From: Paragorgia papillata
Taxonomy: Eukaryota > Cnidaria > Anthozoa > Scleralcyonacea > Coralliidae
Reading direction: 5' to 3'
Assembly: GCA_035771165.1 (NCBI GenBank)
Contig: JAWNZC010000122.1
Coordinates: 592,501-656,500 of the forward strand
Length of the DNA stretch: 64,000 bases
The notes under the pieces: model-generated
Seen by the model: only the letters and a program-made list of their open reading frames with translations
Database searches by the model: none
What the model was told of the DNA's origin: nothing
Made by a program: the position numbers and the translations under genes
Shown: positions 11,901-23,900 of the stretch, one piece after another
Numbering within the stretch: position 1 is the first letter of the stretch
Layout of the letters: each line of letters opens with the position of its first letter

Positions 11901-14900
11901 GAGATCAGTTATGAGGCTGGCAGGTATCTTAATCGTAAACACGCTCACAATCGCACACGCCGATCGCGTTGAACTGTTTGCATGTCCAGATATCGTGTAG
12001 GTGTCGTGTCGTATTACATTTGGAAACGTGCGTTTCAAAACATGTTTAAATATCTTTTGTTTGTCAGAATTAAAATAAATTCTATATCAAAATGATCACT
12101 TGAATCTGCCGACTCCGACACTATAGGTTTTGTCTACTAAATATATTAGATCCGTTTTTAAATTTTCGAGAAAACGTCCTTGTTGTTTACATTACATTTA
12201 TAGCAAACCTTCGGCGCTTCCTGCACCGCTGCAGTTCATATAAGACCATAGATTCGATTTATCAAAATCTATGCAAACCGCAATTATGCATTGCCGTATA
12301 TAATCTTGCTAGAGTACGCACAGGCTACGCCAAGCTTTCAGAAATCAGTAGCCCGAGTGAACGTCTGAGCAGGCGTCTTGTTCTTCTAAGGGCCTGTTTG
12401 AATGGAGCCGAGTTACCCAGCAAGCCGAGTTGAAAAGAGATGAGTGTTTATATGAGACGAGTTACTCGGCAAAACCGCCCACGCATTATAATGGTTTCAC
12501 CATGGATAGTAAAATGAGTGGATTGGAAACTAATAGTCACGTGAGGTGTTTCCAGGCCGCCGATTGGCTGAAAAGCGTTTTTCTTTGCTCGAGAGATGTT
12601 GAAACCTAGTTGCAAATTGTGATGTCACGAATGGCGTGAGTACGCTTGTTTTACTGAGGTTTTTAGTGAACTTTTCTTCAAACTCTTCATATCCTCACAT
12701 TCAGATGACTATGTTGACGTTTCAAATGATTTTATCGCCTTACAAACCTGCCTAAGCCACAATCGAGCGTTCGGGGTAAGCGTTGTTGATCTTTGTTTTG
12801 ATGATTCCTGTGTTGTTTTGAAGAAACTGGCGTCCCCAAATTGTGCTTTGTTTTGCTCGGAATTTGGGATGCATATTTTAACTAGTAAACCTTGATATCT
12901 TCTTTTAAAATGAGTAAGAATAGACGGGCATTTTGTCGTATTGTGGCTTTGTCGTATTTACAGACAATTCGATTATCATTTTAGGCTGTATTAATCCCAA
13001 ACTTTGAATATACTCGGGGTTTTTAAGCTTGTCAATTGCAACCAGGTTGTTATGCTCACGCCATCAAGTTTCCAATCCAGTCTTTTTACTATCCATGGTT
13101 TCACATTCCAGGAGTAGTTTCCGATTGTCTTCATAAGTGGCGCGTGCGCTGTTGTGACGAATTCAACCCGGCTAGCCGAGTTACCCGGCAAGAGAGTGTT
13201 TATATGGGAATATTTTCATCCCGGCATGCCGAGATCTCGGCTGTTTTGCCGGGATCTCGGCTAGCCGAGTTACCCGCCTGTCTCATATAAACACTCTGCC
13301 GGGATAGCATTGAATTTCTATACATGGCGGGTAACTCGGTTTGCCGGGTAACTCGGCTACATATAAACAGGCCCTTAGTCAGTGCCTATGAAACAATGAT
13401 TAACATAGATTTACACTTCTTTCGTGTTCAAATCACATCAAATGTAACTTTACAAGAGTACATATGAGAGTACACGTGGAAGCACGGGTGGCGTGTGCTG
13501 TTAGGGCGCTGCCTCTCACCGCTGTAGTTAAGCCCAGTTGGACGGGGTTAGTACTTGGATGGGTGACCGTCTGGGAATAACCCCGTTCTCGAACTTGAAT
13601 TTCATGTGAGTAGAGTTTAGTTGGTCTCTCCTGTGCTTCGAGGGTTTTTCGCAGGCTTCTGCGGTTTTCCTCCCTCCGTATAAATCAACACTTAGCTTAT
13701 GTCGTGCACTTTAACATGAGCCTCTGGCTCGGATGATTGGGCGACCACATCCTGTGCTTACGACGTTAAATAAATCATTACTCATTACATATGCACAGGA
13801 GCGGTATGTTTTATTTGTTTTATAAAATATGAAGAAGAAAAAACAAGCTAAAAGTGGGACAGTTTTGAAAGTTTGCTGGCTCGTCCCGCCAGCTGACGTC
13901 ACTCCACGCCATTTTACGTCATTCATGATCTTCATACTCTTATAAATGTATTTTATTTTACTTTACCTTGACTAAATAAATACAAGGATAGGAACACCGC
14001 AACAGCTGAGGCCGATGCACGGATAAAGGATTACTGATAAATGCACGGAGCCCAGCCAATCAGAGTGTGCGTATAGGACACCTTATTTTATTTATGTACG
14101 ATCTTTATAATCACAATCTACCGCACGTTTTTGATGACTTCTTTTCACCAGTCAATAAAGTACATAAATACAATACACGGCAAGCCCCTAAATGTACATT
14201 TTATATGCCATCTGTGAGAACAAACTTTGGAAAATTTAATATTCGATATGTGGGATCTAAAAGCTGGAATGCTTTGAATGAAAATGTTTTAAAGTGCACA
14301 TGAAACGAAAATTAAGTTTGTCTTATTTGAATGAACACTTAAAATGATAGAGTAACATCTTTTGCAGTTTTTCGTTTCCTTGCTTCGTTGTTGAGATATT
14401 TCAGTTTGTTTGAAATGTACTGTAAATTAAACAACTTGACGTCACATGTGCATAATGAGTTATCAGAGAAGGTTATATATCTTTGCTATTATCAAACCAA
14501 ACTTAATTCGAAGGAAGTATGTGCGTGTGTTTCTCTCACAACGCCAAACATGTAGAATTTTCAAGTGATTATGTTTGATAATAGCAAAGATATATAACCT
14601 TCTCTGATAACTCATTATGCACATGTGACGTCAAGTTGTTTAATTTACATTTCAAACAAACTGAAATATCTCAACAACGAAGCAAGGAAACGAAAAACTG
14701 CAAAAGATGTTACTCTATCATTTTAAGTGTTCTTTCAAATAAGACAAACTTAATTTTCGTTTCATGTGCACTTTAAAGCAATGGGAAAAGCTAAATTTAA
14801 TATATATATTATTACTTGATGTGTTTGACTATGACTTTTGTATTTATGTTTTTATTTATTGACTGTGTGTTGTTGTCTTTCTTCCTTATTGTTTGATTAT

Positions 14901-17900
14901 CTCCGCTAAATGCACTGCCGATCTTGGGGAGTTGGACTTGGCTCTGGTAGACGTAGAGTCCTGCACTTTTGTGATACTTATGGCACTTTCAGGGTAGGGT
15001 TCAATTCCTCGAAATTGGCAGTGAAGATAATCATTCGTGCCATGAAATTAATTTAATACTCTTGTGCAACATAAAATGCCTTAATTTGTTTCTATATCTA
15101 TATGTTTCCATTGTTAGGGCTATTTAGCAAGATTAGCTTTGCTATTTCTAAATAGCCAGTGCTTTAGTTTTTGATTTATTGTATTTTGTATAAAAAAAAT
15201 CGTTGTATTATAAGTCTTAATTGGCAATAAAAAAAACACTTCTTCTATACATCTCAAACTCATTAATAATTCATGAGGAAAACACAAAGGAAATCAGTAC
15301 CGTGTCTGTGGTTTTGATATCGGAGGAAGAAATTACATAAATTAAGCAAATTTCCACCTTGATTTTCTCTGAAAATACTGATTTGTTTGAGATGCTATAT
15401 CATACACTCGGAGGAGTGTTTCATCAGGATATCCAAACACCTCGGCTTCGCCTCGTTTTCAACAAACATCTCAGTGTTTGGATATCCTGATGAAACACTC
15501 CTCCTCGTGTATGATATATTACATGTATATGTATACAACTTATTGTTGATTAAAGGTTATTGGCATTTCGTAGACCAAAAATATTTTTCTATGTATACAG
15601 TACCTTGTGCTTGAAGGTGATTTCATATTGTTTGTTGTACTGTCATTGGTGGACAATCTTCGATCTACATTGCCAACTGAAGACAGAAGGGTGTCTATCA
15701 TTGTCGTACTAGTGCCAGAAGTGCAAGTACTCACTTCTCCAAATAACATTCTACAAAACATGTACAAGGATTGGTGAGGTCAATACTAAAGACTTACTAA
15801 CCGAGTGCGAGGTCTGTATGGGAAAGTATTTGCCTGAGGTTTTCGTACAGATCATAGTTAATAGAAAATATACATGGTTTGGAAGCTCAACAAAAGTCAT
15901 TGTTTTATGTTTTTGTTCAGGTTTGTGGAAATTTTTGCACTTTCACGGTTACTGAACTGTGTTTTCTGTATAATGAAGCAATCATCCAATAGCAACGTTT
16001 GGGTTTAATCACTCAACCGTACTGTTTAAATATTAACCTAAAACAAAGGATTTGGCACCTTCATGTACCTTTCAACATGAATCGTAGCTTGATTGTTAAC
16101 CGCTTTGAAGTTTGCCGGGTTTCCAAATCATGTATATTTTCTATTAACTATATGTACAGACCGAGCGACGAAGGAACAAGGAACGAGGTTTGTGCGATAA
16201 AACCGAAGGCAAATACTTTCCCGTACAGACCGGGCAAACGAGGTTAATAAGGAATTTATTATATGGCCATTTGGTTCATTTTATTTTTAAGTTTCGGGCG
16301 TTGTTTCCGTCTTTGGAGTATGCTGTTTGCCTTACCTGTCAACTTTTTCGTGTCGCTTCTTGGCCTTCTTGTTTACACCAGTTCGGCTTTTATTTGTCGT
16401 GTTTTTAGATAAATAGCTTTGAAGAAAACCAGCAGTAATGTTCCAACACATTTTATTGTTCAGAATATTTGAATAAAGATACCTAGTTCTCTTTTATTTG
16501 TATTCAAATCAACTCAGAAATTTTCGCGCCAAAACTTACAGGGCCGAGAAAAAAGCGTATTGACCCGAGGTCAATATCGTAAAATCCCGACCGCTCAGGA
16601 ACCAATCAGCATGCGTCGTTTTGCGTACGGACCGGAAATCAAACCCAGCCATATAATAAATAGTTTGATTTAAAAGTTTGATCGTTGAAACGCACAAGTT
16701 GCCAAGGGAAATTCGAAACGTTGTCATGTGAGGATTTGGGCAAATTTAAAAGTTTGGGCAACGTCTTAATTTCTATTCGTCAAAATGCACAAACATTCAA
16801 ATTTTCCATGGGAACGTGTCAAATTGTGAAACGATCAAGCTTATCAATAAAACTTCCAGTCTCCAAGGAGAAGCTCAACTGAAAATCGCAGTATAACAAA
16901 AACAACATTAAAAATGAGGATTCTATGCCATGCTATACACATATTATTTAAAAAGGCCATATAATATACAATTATTGGATGAGGTTGAGCATGATATCAA
17001 GAATTATCAAGGCCGAGGTTTGTGTTATCTGCCGAAGCCGAAGGCTGAGGCGGATAACACAAACAGAGGCCTTGATAATTCTTGATATCATGCGATAACC
17101 GAATTCAATAATTGTTTTATTATACAATTATAAATGTAGAAGCCTTTAGAAAGTTTTTTTACAAAGTTAGGTAAAAATAGTAAATATTCCGTACCGTCTT
17201 CAGTTCGAGGTTCGCTAACTTTTTTCGCTTTCAAATACAATTTTCTCCTTCAAACACTGCTTTAAACTCTAACAGATGTATGTGTAGCTCGCTTGTTTTT
17301 TCTTGGTGGTTTTAGCGTCAACAAAACGTGCCAAATCCGCCGGATTAATCCGCTTCTGATCTTCACTCCTAAGGACGGCCGCCACGTTTGTTTTGTTTAA
17401 ACCGCTGGCCAGCGCGTCATAGCTACAGATATCAAGAATTATCTGTAGGTTTTTAGCCAATCACAGTCGAGATTGTATCAGCATTGTATAATAATAATAA
17501 TAATGGGCTTGGTCTGTACACTACTCTCAAATCAAATCAATGTTTATTTTACCAAATATAAAGAGTTTACAAGGATAAATAAAAATACGTCAGATAGATA
17601 CAATTGGATTAGATAAGACGTATACACAGGCTTTTAGCCACAAGGGCGTCCAGGCCGGCGTCCTGGGTGGCATATACTAAAGTGTAATGTCAGATTCATT
17701 CGCAGTTTTTCGAACATTCTCGACTTTGCGAGTTTGTGTCGTCATGCATTAAATTGCGATGACGATTGATTTAGCGATGTTGATAAGCTACTTTTCGTAA
17801 AAATCTATATCTTAGGAAAATCATTGAGAGTAAGCTCCTTTATTTTTTAAATTTTGGGCGTCCAAAGCCGTCCACTTTTTATTCTAAGGCGACAAAGACA

Positions 17901-20900
17901 CTGACAGGAAGTTGCTTCCTTATTAATACCGCTGTACTAAAGTTTGTGAGATCATCTTCTCGCGGTGGCCTTTGGACTTTTAAATTTCTGGACATTTTTG
18001 GGAGAGGGGAGTTGGGGGATTATCATGGGAGAGGGGAGTTGGGGGATTATCATGGGGGAGGGGAGTTGGGGGATTATCATGGGGGAGGGGAGTTGGGGGA
18101 TTATCATGGGAGAGGGGAGTTGGGGGATTATCATGGGAGAGGGGAGTTGGGGGATTATCATATCTTAATTTTGACAACCACATCTCTACCATTTGCAAAA
18201 AGATTAACAATCAATTTAATGTAATGAAGAGGATCCGTAAGCTGATTTCAACTACATGTATATTGTATATAGTACATTATTACGATTATACAAGGCGTTT
18301 ATACTTCCACATTTCAATTATTGCTCATCTGTGTGGCATTTCTGCAGCGCTCGTAATGCTGATAAATTAGAGACCTTCAATAAGCGTATCCTTAGATGTC
18401 TTTTAGATAACAGAGATTCTGCCTATCACGAGCTGTTGGACAAAGCAAGGACGACTGATTTATACAATAGAAGAATTCAAAACATGCTTATAATATTATT
18501 TAAATGCCTGTACTTTACAAATTATCCTTCTTATTTAAAGGGCAAATGACTCGAAAATTAAGTTTGTCTTATTGAAAAGAACATTTAAAATGATAAAATA
18601 ACATCTTTTTGTAGTTTTTGGTTTCCTTGCTTCGTTTTTGAGATATTCCAGTTTGTTTGATATGCAAATGACACAACTTTTTACGTCACACGTGCATAAT
18701 GAGTATTATGAGTTACCGAGAGAAGGTTACATATCTTTGTTATTGTGAAACGAAATCACTTGGAATTCTACATCAGTGTTTTGTGTTGTGGGTAGAAACA
18801 CGCACATGCTTCCTTTGACTTAAGCCCATGTTTTCATAATAGCAAAGATATGTAACCTTTTCTGATAACTCATTATGCACATGTGACGTAAAAAGTTGTG
18901 TCATTTGCATATCAAACAAGCTGGAATATCTCAAAAACGAAGCAAGGAAACCAAAAACTGCAAAAGATGTTATTTTATCATTTTAAATGTTCTTTTCAAT
19001 AAGACAAACTTAATTTTCGAGTCATATGCCCTTTAAAAGATATGTTTACTTTTTAAGTATCAATCAGCAAAATACTGGAACTCGTTATCAGACGATTTTA
19101 GATTAGCCGATATTACCTTTAAGGACTTTAAGAAGAAATTACGGACATGTAACTTTACTTGAAGCACTTTAAATAAGTATAATTATGATTATATTTAAAT
19201 AATATACAGGGGGAGGTACGAGCTCTTTTATTTTATTTACTTGTTTATTGTCTCGAAGATATTAGCTGTAACTAGCTACTCTGTAAATTCGAGGGAATAG
19301 AAAGTTTATGTACAGTATGTATCATGGGTGGAAAAAATATTTTAGTTTCTGGGACCGCAAAGGAACACAAGAAAATTTTCTGCCAGTTTAACGAAGCACA
19401 CACTGCTTCCTGTAAAACTCATTTACTACCAGCTTACAACATCTCTCAAAGCATTCTACCATGGTGACTATAATTGTATATCCAACTCATTATCTCACAA
19501 CCATGTTTAACGACCATGTGATGACTACCTTAGAACCACCCAGATGTTACATCACACATTTCCACACAAGTAATCACCATCATGTAACTGTGTAGTACTA
19601 ACAAGCTGTCAAACGGAATACTATCTTTTAACAGAAAAAGTAATTTCAGTATTCACTGAGAATTTTGATACTAATATTGAAACTGCACAATATTGTATTA
19701 TTACTTATTCTTCCATTGCCTTTCCCTTATTAATTTTTATCTATTTATTTATTATTTTTCTCTTTTTTCTTTACTATCTTCCTTTTGTTTTCTGCTGATC
19801 AAAAATATTTCTGGGACCAATGGTCCGCTATTTTTTCCACCCCTGGTATGTATGTATGTATGTATGCACCACAGAAATTGGACACCCTCTCTCAAAATCC
19901 TGGCTATAAGCCTGCGTATACAGAAAAAGAAGGGGGAAAAACAAACAAAACAAGCTCGAGTACTAGTGAAGAATGTATTTGGATGGTGCCCAGCCAAAAA
20001 AAAACAACAAAGAGCTTGTAGAAGACCTCAGCCTGATATTTTTCTGTAATGACCACACTCTTGTCAATAAGAAGTTAGTACTAAAGCCAAAAAAAATAAA
20101 CTGGTGTGGGTTTCCAGTTTCCTGACCCTATCGATAGTTTTTGGCCAATAGCAAGAATGGTGGCAAAACCTAGTTATGTGCTCAAAATTAGCTTTAATAG
20201 ATGTGCTACTGCAGGGCTGCAAATAAATATTTTTTCTTGACAGGACATGTGTCTGACCCATTTCCAATTTTGGTCAGTCATTACTAAAATTTGTTCGGAC
20301 ATTAAAGCCATTATCACTACATTTTGTTGGACATATAATTCTTCAGAATACAGTTCTGAGTTCATGATATAAAGCCGGTTTCCATGGCGGTCATCTGACT
20401 CGTCTGTTTAGCGTCGCGCGTGTATTATACTTATACATACCAGAGTAATTAAATACCATCAAGTTTCTCTCAGAAGACCATGCAATTCAGTTACGTAAGA
20501 TTTAAAATTCAAACATGCTCAATCTAGTCAATAGAATTACGAAAGGAAATTGGTATTTTTCTCTCAAAAAGAGAAGTTTCTCTTTCAACAGCATAAAGCC
20601 GATTTTCTTGATCAGACAATATATTTTATTTGCACGGACACTATGTCTGATGACAATATTTTAGCTTTGTTATGACATTATTTTGCCAAATTTGGTCAGA
20701 CATTGTCCGATGTCCAACAGTAATCTGCAGCCCTGTATATACTATATTGTCATTCCTAGTATTGTAGCGTATGTCTGATTCTTTACCTTGTTCATCACAA
20801 AATTTCAACTAATTTTTATCACTGTATAAATACAGTAATGGAATACATAATACATGTAACATGTCATGTTTTTATTTATGCCAAGAAAAATACCTGCGTC

Positions 20901-23900
20901 TTTTCACAAAAACTTAGGTATAGGATAAGGTCAGATTTTTTTTTTTTACTTTTTTTATTTCCCAGGTAATTTTGCTGAAGGAAAATTTCGAGTGTAGAAT
21001 ATATACATTAATATAAGACCAAACCAGGACCAGTTGCGAAAAATGCAACATCAAGGCCTACTGGCTAAGATTTGAACCCACGACCCTGCGATGCTAGTGC
21101 AGTGCTCTGCCCACTGAGCTATGGAAGCTGTAGCCAAGAGCTTGGCCATGAGTTCTGTATATATAATGTGGTAATACTGGGAGTAGAATTGGGTACATTA
21201 CAAGTAATATTTGGCATTTCACTACTATAACACTGCTCTGGCTTAAAAGTTTTTCAATGTACTGTAGCTTCAAAAGTTACTGTTCATGAGTTTTGATCCA
21301 ACATTTTTCATGCAAACCTCTTCAATTACCAAGTGCCCAGGAAAATATATCAAAGACTGCCATCTAGGCAGGACATGAGATTTGCAGTATCCCGATATCC
21401 CGGGGATACCAGATTTTAAGTTTGGATACTGGGCATCATAAGCTCAGTATCCCGTGGGGATACAGTACCATGAAAATTGGGATAGTGAACAATTGTTGAG
21501 CAGCTATCCCAATTAATTGTCGTTCTTCGGCGTCTTATCTGCGAATGTTGGTGGAAAATTCAACGAACTGTAATCTCATTCTCAGTGCGTGCCAAAATTA
21601 AATGATAGGCATACATGAAGTAGTAACGGCAACAAGGAGCCATTGCCGGACAAAATAATCGCAGGCTCTGGGAATGAGATTAAAATATTCCACGTATTTT
21701 TTTCGATCTCGTGTTTTCATTGTTATTGTCACACTACATAGTCCAGAATTTGATGGATTTTGACAATGCCATGGACACTTTACAATACAATTATGTTCAA
21801 GACGTAAATAAACTAAAAGTATTAACACTCTTATCGATGTGTTATTGTACAGCTAGGCATACACATACACTAGTGTAGTATGAATAATTAATGTTGTCCG
21901 CCACCCACCACCAGACTGGAAAGTTTGTAAAATGTGTAACGGAGATTCGTATATTTCTTATATGTGGGCAATTGTCAGCCTGAAACTGCACAACGGAGAT
22001 CTCTGTTGCACGGTACAAACTTTCCAGTCTCATGCCCTGACTAGGTGCAACAAAGTTAAAAAAAACACACAAACAAACCTGTTAGTTATTATCTCTTCTG
22101 CTTGTCTGATCTGAGCATCTAAAGTCTCTAAGATACTCCTCATTTCTGATTGTTTACCTACATGCGAGATTAATTAACAAATAAAAATAAGGCCAGATTT
22201 AATTGGTTTACAGATTTAATTTAAAAAAAATGGTCAGTAGGTTGAAAATTTTTTTTTTTTAAAACCTCCAACAGTAGAGACTTATGTCTTATACGACACA
22301 ACCAAATTTAATATTTCCATTCCGGAAAACCTTAGCACTGAATTTCAAACTGTTCTATTACAGTCAAACCAGATGTTCTTGGCCACTCGACCTTGCAATA
22401 TTGACAGGAACATTACAATATTGACTTGCTTACAATACACGGCGACTCCTTGGCAAGTTGCTAACAAATTCACATTTTAAATATCGAACTTCGCATAACA
22501 TGAAGTGTACTTAGAGTTAGTTGTTCTGACTTTCAATAGAACTTCATATTATGTGAAGTTCGATATTTAAAATACGAATTTTTAGCAACTTGCTAATTGC
22601 AATGTTGCTATCAATATTGCAATGCTCCTATCAATATTGCAAAGTTGTGCGGCCAAGAACATCCAGTTTGACTGTAAAAACTGTTAAAAATAATGTATGT
22701 ATTTGATATGCCTATTAAATATTACTGTACATATATATTTTCAATGATAAAAATTGGTAATCACCACACACGGCATGGTCAAGCAATATTTTGACCGATT
22801 TTAGTTGGACAATATCAAACCAGTTTGAGATTTTACGATGAAAATCCACCAACTAAAATCACTCTGTAATGACACCACACACATACTGTAATGATTTTGA
22901 TCATAAGCCCTAAATTTAGTTGGGCAATAAAGATTGAAGTGTGTGCACAAAGGCTTTAGAGACATGTACGGTAGTAAAAGGAATCACTCAGCAATATAAT
23001 GTATTGAAATAGTTCCTTCTTGAACCAACACAAGCAACAAAAGTTAGTATATTAAATAATACAAGTATTAATAACTTGAGAATCATGAATCAGCAACATT
23101 TGTAACTTTTTTATAAGGGGGGCTAATATATTCAAATCCTCGTCCAATACATTGAATCCCCATCTCATACAACTCTACTGGTGTCAGCTTTCAGTTTCAC
23201 ATGAGCGTGATAGGCCTGATCCTTTGAAAGACAAATGTCGAGGATGCAGTTGATGAACTGTTTACCATTGATGATGACAATGTTGAGGATGATGAAATTG
23301 AAATTTTGTAAACAATTGTTGGATGTAAATTGTGCAAACATTTTTTGTTTCTAATTGCTTATTTGGATGTTAACAACGCATATGATGAACTTTTTAGTTC
23401 TTATTATATATTGATGAGATTGTGTGAACATTTGTGTGATGTTTTTTTAATAATTGAAATATCAAATTTTGAAATAAACGCCTCTCTAACAGAAATATAA
23501 CAAGGTTAGATATACTGCTGAAACAGAGAACGCATAGGAGTCTAACGTTTCCAGTAAATGATAAATGCCCCCTTAGAGCTCAATTTTTCAATATAAATGC
23601 CCAGGGCATCTATTGGAATAAATAAGGTACTTGAATTGATCCATCTAGCCTAGGTTCCCAAGTTGACTAACTTCCATAAATAAACAACCCCTTATTGAAC
23701 ATTATATCAACGGTACCGTATTTTCTGCGCGATAACCCACAGGTTATCGCCCAGAAAATACAGTATGTAATACAAGTGCCAAATTGGCCAATTAGGTATG
23801 AGGGATTTCTGGTGATGGCAGCTACAGACCAAATGACTCCAGTAAGGTCTGTTTATATGGAGGTGAGTTACTCGGTCAGCTGAGTTACATGGTTTGCCAG

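Noticed and set aside
18000..18160. CRISPR-like direct repeats
   Set aside because: Units adjoin without spacers and the genome is eukaryotic; it is a minisatellite.
17946..18224. [12 protein letters not shown] repeated peptide, and a repeated IIPQLPSP peptide
   Set aside because: Made by the 27-base minisatellite, whose length is a multiple of three, so every frame stays open.
21053..21127. Functional tRNA-Ala gene
   Set aside because: The T-stem and acceptor 3' strands do not pair with the 5' strands; kept as tRNA-like pseudogene.
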